Shown: positions 53,101 to 62,828 of the stretch, piece by piece
Position numbering within the stretch: position 1 is the first letter of the stretch
How the letters are laid out: every line of letters begins with the position of its first letter
NCBI RefSeq assembly: GCF_050947875.1
Contig: NW_027460394.1
Span: forward strand, 1 to 64,000
From: Dermacentor variabilis
Taxonomy: Eukaryota > Arthropoda > Arachnida > Ixodida > Ixodidae
Length of the DNA stretch: 64,000 bases
Reading direction: 5' to 3'
Made by a program: the position numbers and the translations under genes
The notes under the pieces: model-generated
Told to the model about the DNA's origin: nothing
The model's database searches: none
The model's input: only the letters and a program-made list of their open reading frames with translations

Positions 53101-56100
53101 CATGCCTATCGTGTGGTTTTGCAGAAAACTGCGTCCGCGTCTACCAAAAGATGCATGCGCAGGCTGAAAACGCGCTTTGGCACAAATCCATGTGCGGATG
53201 CTAAAAAGAGCAGCATCGGCATGCTTTTCACGTCGTTTGGTAGAAATCCACGCGCGCGTTCTGCCAAAAGCACGATTTGCATGCATATCGTGTGGTTTTG
53301 CAGAAAACTGCGTCCGCGTCTACCAAAAGATGCATGCGCATGCTAAAAACGCGTTTTGGCACAAATCCATGTGCGGATGTTAAAAAGAGCAGCATCGGCA
53401 TGCTTTTCACGTCGTTTGGTAGAAATCCACGCGCGCGTTCTGCCAAAAGCACGATTTGCATGCATATCGTGTGGTTTTGCAGAAAACTGCGTCCGCGTCT
53501 ACCAAAAGATGCATGCGCATGCTAAAAACGCGTTTTGGCACAAATCCATGTGCGGATGTTAAAAAGAGCAGCATCGGCATGCTTTTCACGTCGTTTGGTA
53601 GAAATCCACGCGCGCGTTCTGCCAAAAGCACCATTTGCATGCATATCGTGTGGTTTTGCAGAAAACTGCGTCCGCGTCTACCAAAAGATGCATGCGCATG
53701 CTTAAAACGCGTTTTGGCACAAATCCATGTGCGGGTGCTAAAAAGAGCAGCATCGGCATGCTTTTCACGTCGTTTGGTAGAAATCCACGCGCGCGTTCTG
53801 CCAAAAGCACCATTTGCATGCCTATCGTGTGGTTTTGCAGAAAACTGCGTCCGCGTCTACCAAAAGATGCATGCGCATGCTAAAAACGCGTTTTGGCATA
53901 AATCCATGTGCGGGTGCTAAAAAGAGCAGCATCGGCATGCTTTTCACGTCGTTTGGTAGAAATCCACGCGCGCGTTCTGCCAAAAGCACCATTTGCATGC
54001 CTATCGTGTGGTTTTGCAGAAAACTGCGTCCGCGTCTACCAAAAGATGCATGCGCATGCTTAAAACGCGTTTTGGCACAAATCCATGTGCGGGTGCTAAA
54101 AAGAGCAGCATCGGCATGCTTTTCACGTCGTTTGGTAGAAATACACGCGCGCGTTCTGCCAAAAGCACGATTTGCATGCATATCGTGTGGTTTTGCAGAA
54201 AACTGCGTCCGCGTCTACCAAAAGATGCATGCGCATGCTAAAAACGCGTTTTGGCACAAATCCATGTGCGGATGTTAAAAAGAGCAGCATCGGCATGCTT
54301 TTCACGTCGTTTGGTAGAAATCCACGCGCGCGTTCTGCCAAAAGCAGCATTTGCATGCATATCGTGTGGTTTTGCAGAAAACTGCGTCCGCGTCTACCAA
54401 AAGATGCATGCGCATGCTTAAAACGCGTTTTGGCACAAATCCATGTGCGGGTGCTAAAAAGAGCAGCATCGGCATGCTTTTCACGTCGTTTGGTAGAAAT
54501 CCACACGCGCGTTCTGCCAAAAGCACCATTTGGATGCCTATTGTGTGGTTTTGCAGAAAACTGCGTCCGCGTCTACCAAAAGATGCATGCGCATGCTTAA
54601 AACGCGCTTTGGCACAAATCCATGTGCGGATGTTAAAAAGAGCAGCATCGGCATGCTTTTCACGTCGTTTGGTAGAAATCCACGCGCGCGTTCTGCCAAA
54701 AGCACCATTTGCATGCATATCGTGTGGTTTTGCAGAAAACTGCGTCCGCGTCTACCAAAAGATGCATGCGCATGCTTAAAACGCGCTTTGGCACAAATCC
54801 ATGTGCGGATGTTAAAAGGAGCAGCATCGGTATGCTTTTCACGTTGTTTGGTAGAAATCCACGCGCGCGTTCTGCCAAAAGCACCATTTGCATGCCTATC
54901 GTGTGGTTTTGCAGAAAACTGCGTCCGCGTCTACCAAAAGATGCATGCGCATGCTAAAAACGCGTTTTGGCACAAATCCATGTGCGGGTGCTAAAAAGAG
55001 CAGCATCGGCATGCTTTTCACGTTGTTTGGTAGAAATCCACGCGCGCGTTCTGCCAAAAGCACCATTTGCTGCCTATCGTGTGGTTTTGCAGGAAACTGC
55101 GTCCGCGTCTACCAAAAGATGCATGCGCATGCTTAAAACGCGCTTTGGCACAAATCCATGTGCGGATGCTAAAAAGAGCAGCATCGGCATGCTTTTCACG
55201 TCGTTTGGTAGAAATCCACGCGCGCGTTCTGCCAAAAGCACGATTTGCATGCATATCGTGTGGTTTTGCAGAAAACTGCGTCCGCGTCTACCAAAAGATG
55301 CATGCGCATGCTAAAAACGCGTTTTGGCACAAATCCATGTGCGGATGTTAAAAAGAGCAGCATCGGCATGCTTTTCACGTCGTTTGGTAGAAATCCACGC
55401 GCGCGTTCTGCCAAAAGCACCATTTGCATGCATATCGTGTGGTTTTGCAGTAAACTGCGTCCGCGTCTACCAAAAGATGCATGCGCATGCTTAAAACGCG
55501 TTTTGGCACAAATCCATGTGCGGGTGCTAAAAAGAGCAGCATCGGCATGCTTTTCACGTCGTTTGGTAGAAATCCACACGCGCGTTCTGCCAAAAGCACC
55601 ATTTGCATGCCTATTGTGTGGTTTTGCAGAAAACTGCGTCCGCGTCTACCAAAAGATGCATGCGCATGCTTAAAACGCGCTTTGGCACAAATCCATGTGC
55701 GGATGTTAAAAAGAGCAGCATCGGCATGCTTTTCACGTCGTTTGGTAGAAATCCACGCGCGCGTTCTGCCAAAAGCACCATTTGCATGCATATCGTGTGG
55801 TTTTGCAGAAAACTGCGTCCGCGTCTACCAAAAGATGCATGCGCATGCTTAAAACGCGCTTTGGCACAAATCCATGTGCGGATGTTAAAAAGAGCAGCAT
55901 CGGCATGCTTTTCACGTTTTTTGGTAGAAATCCACGCGCGCGTTCTGCCAAAAGCACCATTTGCATGCCTATCGTGTGGTTTTGCAGAAAACTGCGTCCG
56001 CGTCTACCAAAAGATGCATGCGCATGCTTAAAACGCGCTTTGGCACAAATCCATGTGCGGGTGCTAAAAAGAGCAGCATCGGCATGCTTTTCACGTCGTT

Positions 56101-56216
56101 TGGTAGAAATCCACGCGCGCGTTCTGCCAAAAGCACCATTTGCATGCCTATCGTGTGGTTTTGCAGAAAACTGCGTCCGCGTCTACCAAAAGATGCATGC
56201 GCATGCTTAAAACGCG
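50162..56216 (+). repeat. 18-monomer higher-order repeat, two copies (3,221-bp period)
   Basis: About 50162-52995 matches 53383-56216 at an offset of 3,221 bases (18 x 179 minus 1, the missing base being the TTGCTGCC deletion). The order of monomer types is the same through the block. It includes the CAGCATT monomer, the TTGGATGC monomer, the AAAAGGAGC monomer, the TTGCTGCC monomer and the GAGTAGC or GAGCAGC monomer. Roughly ten scattered differences were noticed, including CTATGGTG near 50601, GTCGACC near 50993, CAGGTCGCTTGG near 52334 and CAGTAAACT near 55448. A shortened version follows at 56.85 kb at an offset of 2,684 (15 monomers). Confidence 0.85.
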
Positions 56217-56849
56217 TTTTGGCACAAATCCATGTGCGGGTGCTAAAAAGAGCAGCATCGGCATGCTTTTCACGTCGTTTGGTAGAAATCCACGCGCGCG
56301 TTCTGCCAAAAGCACGATTTGCATGCATATCGTGTGGTTTTGCAGAAAACTGCGTCCGCGTCTACCAAAAGATGCATGCGCATGCTAAAAACGCGTTTTG
56401 GCACAAATCCATGTGCGGATGTTAAAAAGAGCAGCATCGGCATGCTTTTCACGTCGTTTGGTAGAAATCCACGCGCGCGTTCTGCCAAAAGCACCATTTG
56501 CATGCATATCGTGTGGTTTTGCAGAAAACTGCGTCCGCGTCTACCAAAAGATGCATGCGCATGCTTAAAACGCGTTTTGGCACAAATCCATGTGCGGGTG
56601 CTAAAAAGAGCAGCATCGGCATGCTTTTCACGTCGTTTGGTAGAAATCCACACGCGCGTTCTGCCAAAAGCACCATTTGCATGCCTATTGTGTGGTTTTG
56701 CAGAAAACTGCGTCCGCGTCTACCAAAAGATGCATGCGCATGCTTAAAACGCGCTTTGGCACAAATCCATGTGCGGGTGCTAAAAAGAGCAGCATCGGCA
56801 TGCTTTTCACGTCGTTTGGTAGAAATCCACGCCCGCGTTCTGCCAAAAG

Positions 56850-59104
56850 CACGATTTGCATGCATATCGTGTGGTTTTGCAGAAAACTGCGTCCGCGTCT
56901 ACCAAAAGATGCATGCGCATGCTAAAAACGCGTTTTGGCACAAATCCATGTGCGGATGTTAAAAAGAGCAGCATCGGCATGCTTTTCACGTCGTTTGGTA
57001 GAAATCCACGCGCGCGTTCTGCCAAAAGCAGCATTTGCATGCATATCGTGTGGTTTTGCAGAAAACTGCGTCCGCGTCTACCAAAAGATGCATGCGCATG
57101 CTTAAAACGCGTTTTGGCACAAATCCATGTGCGGGTGCTAAAAAGAGCAGCATCGGCATGCTTTTCACGTCGTTTGGTAGAAATCCACACGCGCGTTCTG
57201 CCAAAAGCACCATTTGGATGCCTATTGTGTGGTTTTGCAGAAAACTGCGTCCGCGTCTACCAAAAGATGCATGCGCATGCTTAAAACGCGCTTTGGCACA
57301 AATCCATGTGCGGATGTTAAAAAGAGCAGCATCGGCATGCTTTTCACGTCGTTTGGTAGAAATCCACGCGCACGTTCTGCCAAAAGCACCATTTGCATGC
57401 ATATCGTGTGGTTTTGCAGAAAATTGCGTCCGCGTCTACCAAAAGATGCATGCGCATGCTTAAAACGCGCTTTGGCACAAATCCATGTGCGGATGTTAAA
57501 AGGAGCAGCATCGGTATGCTTTTCACGTTGTTTGGTAGAAATCCACGCGCGCGTTCTGCCAAAAGCACCATTTGCATGCCTATCGTGTGGTTTTGCAGAA
57601 AACTGCGTCCGCGTCTACCAAAAGATGCATGCGCATGCTAAAAACGCGTTTTGGCACAAACCCATGTGCGGGTGCTAAAAAGAGCAGCATCGGCATGCTT
57701 TTCACGTTGTTTGGTAGAAATCCACGCGCGCGTTCTGCCAAAAGCACCATTTGCTGCCTATCGTGTGGTTTTGCAGGAAACTGCGTCCGCGTCTACCAAA
57801 AGATGCATGCGCATGCTTAAAACGCGCTTTGGCACAAATCCATGTGCGGATGCTAAAAAGAGCAGCATCGGCATGCTTTTCACGTCGTTTGGTAGAAATC
57901 CACGCGCGCGTTCTGCCAAAAGCACGATTTGCATGCATATCGTGTGGTTTTGCAGAAAACTGCGTCCGCGTCTAGCAAAAGATGCATGCGCATGCTAAAA
58001 ACGCGTTTTGGCACAAATCCATGTGCGGATGTTAAAAAGAGCAGCATCGGCATGCTTTTCACGTCGTTTGGTAGAAATCCACGCGCGCGTTCTGCCAAAA
58101 GCACCATTTGCATGCATATCGTGTGGTTTTGCAGAAAACTGCGTCCGCGTCTACCAAAAGATGCATGCGCATGCTTAAAACGCGTTTTGGCACAAATCCA
58201 TGTGCGGGTGCTAAAAAGAGCAGCATCGGCATGCTTTTCACGTCGTTTTGTAGAAATCCACAGGCGCGTTCTGCCAAAAGCACCATTTGCATGCCTATTG
58301 TGTGGTTCTGCAGAAAACTGCGTCCGCGTCTACCAAAAGATGCATGCGCATGCTTAAAACGCGCTTTGGCACAAATCCATGTGCGGATGTTAAAAAGAGC
58401 AGCATCGGCATGCTTTTCACGTCGTTTAGTAGAAATCCACGCGCGCGTTCTGCCAAAAGCACCATTTGCATGCATATCGTGTGGTTTTGCAGAAAACTGC
58501 GTCCGCATCTACCAAAAGATGCATGCGCATGCTTAAAACGCGCTTTGGCACAAATCCATGTGCGGATGTTAAAAAGAGTAGCATCGGCATGCTTTTCACG
58601 TTGTTTGGTAGAAATCCACGCGCGCGTTCTGCCAAAAGCACCATTTGCATGCCTATCGTGTGGTTTTGCAGAAAACTGCGTCCGCGTCTACCAAAAGATG
58701 CATGCGCATGCTTAAAACGCGCTTTGGCACAAATCCATGTGCGGGTGCTAAAAAGAGCACCATCGGCATGCTTTTCACGTCGTTTGGTAGAAATCCACGC
58801 GCGCGTTCTGCCAAAAGCACCATTTGCATGCCTATCGTGTGGTTTTGCAGAAAACTGCGTCCGCGTCTACCAAAAGATGCATGCGCATGCTTAAAACGCG
58901 CTTTGGCACAAATCCATGTGCGGATGCTAAAAAGAGCAGCATCGGCATGCTTTTCACGTCGTTTGGTAGAAATCCACGCGCGCGTTCTGCCAAAAGCACG
59001 ATTTGCATGCATATCGTGTGGTTTTGCAGAAAACTGCGTCCGCGTCTACCAAAAGATGCATGCGCATGCTAAAAACGCGTTTTGGCACAAATCTATGTGC
59101 GGAT
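56850..59104 (+). repeat. Right member of the long-range duplicated block
   Basis: This is the partner of 38420-40674. It also overlaps the third, shortened copy of the 18-monomer repeat that begins near 56856, so the same DNA belongs to a local tandem family and to a distant pair. Private differences here include CGTTTTGTAG near 58244, CACAGGCGCG near 58259 and TTTAGTAG near 58425. After about 59104 the two members diverge, with GTTTAAAAGAGC here against GTTAAAAAGAGC in the left member. Confidence 0.85.
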
Positions 59105-62100
59105 GTTTAAAAGAGCAGCATCGGCATGCTTTTCACGTCGTTTGGTAGAAATTCACGCGCGCGTTCTGCCAAAAGCACCATTTGCATGCATATCGTGTGG
59201 TTTTGCAGAAAACTGCGTCCGCGTCTACCAAAAGATGCATGCGCATGCTTAAAACGCGTTTTGGCACAAATCCATGTGCGGGTGCTAAAAAGAGCGGCAT
59301 CGGCATGCTTTTCACGTCGTTTGGTAGAAATCCACACGCGCGTTCTGCCAAAAGCACCATTTGCATGCCTATTGTGTGGTTTTGCAGAAAACTGCGTCCG
59401 CGTCTACCAAAAGATGCATGCGCATGCTTAAAACGCGCTTTGGCACAAATCCATGTGCGGATGTTAAAAAGAGCAGCATCGGCATGCTTTTCACGTCGTT
59501 TGGTAGAAATCCACGCGCGCGTTCTGCCAAAAGCACCATTTGCATGCATATCGTGTGGTTTTGCAGAAAACTGCGTCCGCGTCTACCAAAAGATGCATGC
59601 GCATGCTTAAAACGCGCTTTGGCACAAATCCATGTGCGGATGTTAAAAAGAGTAGCATCGGCATGCTTTTCACGTTGTTTGGTAGAAATCCACGCGCGCG
59701 TTCTGCCAAAAGCACCATTTGCATGCCTATCGTGTGGTTTTGCAGAAAACTGCGTCCGCGTCTACCAAAAGATGCATGCGCATGCTTAAAACGCGCTTTG
59801 GCACAAATCCATGTGCGGGTGCTAAAAAGAGCAGCATCGGCATGCTTTTCACGTCGTTTGGTAGAAATCCACGCGCGCGTTCTGCCAAAAGCACCATTTG
59901 CATGCCTATCGTGTGGTTTTGCAGAAAACTGCGTCCGCGTCTACCAAAAGATGCATGCGCATGCTTAAAACGCGTTTTGGCACAAATCCATGTGCGGGTG
60001 CTAAAAAGAGCAGCATCGGCATGCTTTTCACGTCGTTTGGTAGAAATCCACGCGCGCGTTCTGCCAAAAGCACGATTTGCATGCATATCGTGTGGTTTTG
60101 CAGAAAACTGCGTCCGCGTCTACCAAAAGATGCATGCGCATGCTAAAAACGCGTTTTGGCACAAATCCATGTGCGGATGTTAAAAAGAGCAGCATCGGCA
60201 TGCTTTTCACGTCGTTTGGTAGAAATCCACGCGCGCGTTCTGCCAAAAGCACCATTTGCATGCATATCGTGTGGTTTTGCAGAAAACTGCGTCCGCGTCT
60301 ACCAAAAGATGCATGCGCATGCTTAAAACGCGTTTTGGCACAAATCCATGTGCGGGTGCTAAAAAGAGCAGCATCGGCATGCTTTTCACGTCGTTTGGTA
60401 GAAATCCACACGCGCGTTCTGCCAAAAGCACCATTTGCATGCATATCGTGTGGTTTTGCAGAAAACTGCGTCCGCGTCTACCAAAAGATGCATGCGCATG
60501 CTTAAAACGCGCTTTGGCACAAATCCATGTGCGGATGTTAAAAAGAGTAGCATCGGCATGCTTTTCACGTTGTTTGGTAGAAATCCACGCGCGCGTTCTG
60601 CCAAAAGCACCATTTGCATGCCTATCGTGTGGTTTTGCAGAAAACTGCGTCCGCGTCTACCAAAAGATGCATGCGCATGCTTAAAACGCGCTTTGGCACA
60701 AATCCATGTGCGGGTGCTAAAAAGAGCAGCATCGGCATGCTTTTCACGTCGTTTGGTAGAAATCCACGCGCGCGTTCTGCCAAAAGCACCATTTGCATGC
60801 CTATCGTGTGGTTTTGCAGAAAACTGCGTCCGCGTCTACCAAAAGATGCATGCGCATGCTTAAAACGCGTTTTGGCACAAATCCATGTGCGGGTGCTAAA
60901 AAGAGCAGCATCGGCATGCTTTTCACGTCGTTTGGTAGAAATCCACGCGCGCGTTCTGCCAAAAGCACGATTTGCATGCATATCGTGTGGTTTTGCAGAA
61001 AACTGCGTCCGCGTCTGCCAAAAGATGCATGCGCATGCTAAAAACGCGTTTTGGCACAAATCCATGTGCGGATGTTAAAAAGAGCAGCATCGGCATGCTT
61101 TTCACGTCGTTTGGTAGAAATCCACGCGCGCGTTCTGCCAAAAGCACCATTTGCATGCATATCGTGTGGTTTTGCAGAAAACTGCGTCCGCGTCTACCAA
61201 AAGATGCATGCGCATGCTTAAAACGCGTTTTGGCACAAATCCATGTGCGGGTGCTAAAAAGAGCAGCATCGGCATGCTTTTCACGTCGTTTGGTAGAAAT
61301 CCACACGCGCGTTCTGCCAAAAGCACCATTTGCATGCCTATTGTGTGGTTTTGCAGAAAACAGCGTCCGCGTCTACCAAAAGATCCATGCGCATGCTTAA
61401 AACGCGCTTTGGCACAAATCCATGTGCGGATGTTAAAAAGAGCAGCATCGGCATGCTTTTCACGTCGTTTGGTAGAAATCCACGCGCGCGTTCTGCCAAA
61501 AGCACCATTTGCATGCATATCGTGTGGTTTTGCAGAAAACTGCGTCCACGTCTACCAAAAGACGAATGAGCATGCTTAAAACGCGCTTTGGCACAAATCC
61601 ATGTGCGGATGTTAAAAAGAGCAGCATCGGCATGCTTTTCACGTAGTTTGGTAGAAATCCACGCGCGCGTTCTGCCAAAAGCACCATTTGCATGCCTATC
61701 GTGTGGTTTTGCAGAAAACTGCGTCCGCGTCTACCAAAAGATGCATGCGCATGCTTAAAACGCGCTTTGGCACAAATCCATGTGCGGATGCTAAAAAGAG
61801 CAGCATCGGCATGCTTTTCACGTCGTTTGGTAGAAATCCACGCGCTCGTTCTGCCAAACGCACCATTTGCATGCATATCGTGTGGTTTTGCAGAAAACTG
61901 CGTCCGCGTCTATCAAAAGATGCATGCGCATGCTAAAAACGCGTTTTGGCACAAATCCATGTGCGGGTGCTAAAAAGAGCAGCATCGGCATGCTTTTCAC
62001 GTCGTTTGGTAGAAATCCACGCGCGCGTTCTGCCAAAAGCACCATTTGCATGCATATCGTGTGGTTTTGCAGAAAACTGCGTCCACGTCTACCAAAAGAT

Positions 62101-62649
62101 GCATGCGCATGCTTAAAACGCGCTTTGGCACAAATCCATGTGCGGATGTTAAAAAGAGCAGCATCGGCATGCTTTTCACGTTGTTTGGTAGAAATCCACG
62201 CGCGCGTTCTGCCAAAAGCACCATTTGCATGCCTATCGTTTGGTTTTGCAGAAAACTGCGTCCGCGTCTACCAAAAGATGCATGCGCATGCTTAAAACGC
62301 GCTTTGGCACAAATCCATGTGCGGATGCTAAAAAGAGCAGCATCGGCATGCTTTTCACGTCGTTTGGTAGAAATCCACGCGCTCGTTCTGCCAAAAGCAC
62401 CATTTGCATGCATATCGTGTGGTTTTGCAGAAAACTGCGTCCGCGTCTACCAAAAGATGCATGCGCATGCTAAAAACGCGTTTTGGCACAAATCCATGTG
62501 CGGGTGCTAAAAAGAGCAGCATCGGCATGCTTTTCACGTCGTTTGGTAGAAATCCACGCGCGCGTTCTGCCAAAAGCACCATTTGCATGCCTATCGTGTG
62601 GTTTTGCAGAAAACTGCGTCCGCGTCTACCAAAAGATGCATGCGCATGC

Positions 62650-62709
62650 TTAAAACGCGTTTTGGCACAAATCCATGTGCGGGTGCTAAAAAGAGCAGCA
62701 TCGGCATGC
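62650..62709 (+). repeat. Unit A of the representative monomer (60 bp)
   Basis: Unit A opens with TTAAAACGCGTTTTGG in this copy. Elsewhere the opening is CTAAAAACG or CATAAAACG, and the next bases are either GCGTTTTGG or GCGCTTTGG. The core is GCGGGTGCT, GCGGATGTT or GCGGATGCT. These linked choices define most monomer types in the array. The version with GTTTT holds a perfect 12-base palindrome, AAAACGCGTTTT, around an ACGCGT site, and the GCTTT version destroys it. A further variant changes GAGCAGC to GAGTAGC and usually occurs with CGTTG in the following B unit. Confidence 0.9.
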
Positions 62710-62769
62710 TTTTCACGTCGTTTGGTAGAAATCCACGCGCGCGTTCTGCCAAAAGCACGATTTGCATGC
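62710..62769 (+). repeat. Unit B of the representative monomer (60 bp)
   Basis: Unit B carries CACGTCG (or CACGTTG), then GGTAGAAATCC, then the alternating run CACGCGCGCGT, and ends in ATTTGCATGC. Recurrent variants are CACACGCGCG in the CG run, CACCATT, CACGATT or CAGCATT before the end, and TTGGATGC or TTGCTGCC in place of TTGCATGC. ATTTGCAT is the reverse complement of the octamer ATGCAAAT known as a POU-factor site in animals. It is present in nearly every copy, but nothing shows that it is used. Confidence 0.9.
62760..62767 (-). promoter_or_regulatory. Octamer-like motif ATGCAAAT on the minus strand, once per monomer
   Basis: The end of unit B reads ATTTGCAT, the exact reverse complement of ATGCAAAT. 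The motif is present in most monomers, giving an array of more than 300 evenly spaced copies. The TTGGATGC, TTGCTGCC and TTCGCATG variants destroy it. In animals this octamer binds POU proteins, while in plants the overlapping CATGCA resembles the RY element bound by B3 proteins. An 8-base match inside a repeat is weak evidence, and I claim a motif, not a function. Confidence 0.25.
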
Positions 62770-62828
62770 ATATCGTGTGGTTTTGCAGAAAACTGCGTCC
62801 GCGTCTGCCAAAAGATGCATGCGCATGC
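62770..62828 (+). repeat. Unit C of the representative monomer (59 bp)
   Basis: Unit C begins ATATCGTG in this copy and CTATCGTG or CTATTGTG in others. It continues GGTTTTGCAG and CTGCGTCCGCG, and ends ATGCATGCGCATGC. It is one base shorter than A and B, with the gap placed after GCGT near base 35. This makes the monomer length 179, which is 2 modulo 3, so reading frames rotate from copy to copy. The end of C joined to the next A forms the longest palindrome and alternating purine-pyrimidine run in the monomer. Confidence 0.9.

Larger units (their letters stand above)
62650..62828 (+). repeat. Representative monomer (179 bp) made of units A, B and C
   Basis: This copy is given as a reference monomer. 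Phased to end after the last GCATGC, it divides into unit A (60 bp), unit B (60 bp) and unit C (59 bp). Each ends in GCATGC. Ungapped hand alignment of A with B gives 41 of 60 matches. B with C gives 41 of 60 columns with one gap, and A with C about 37 of 60. The shared skeleton in all three is a T-run near base 11, an A-run near base 20, a CG-rich core near base 30, an A-run near base 42 and the terminal GCATGC. The monomer is thus an old trimer of a roughly 60-bp ancestor that now spreads as one unit. The phase chosen is arbitrary. Confidence 0.93.

Noticed and set aside
62710..62725. Yeast-type CDEI element at TTTTCACGTCG
   Set aside because: The flanking bases do not fit RTCACRTG, and an array like this is not a point centromere.
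62710..62769. CENP-B box in unit B near GTCGTTTGGTAGAAA
   Set aside because: There is a loose resemblance, but the required TTCG and CGGG elements at the right spacing are missing.
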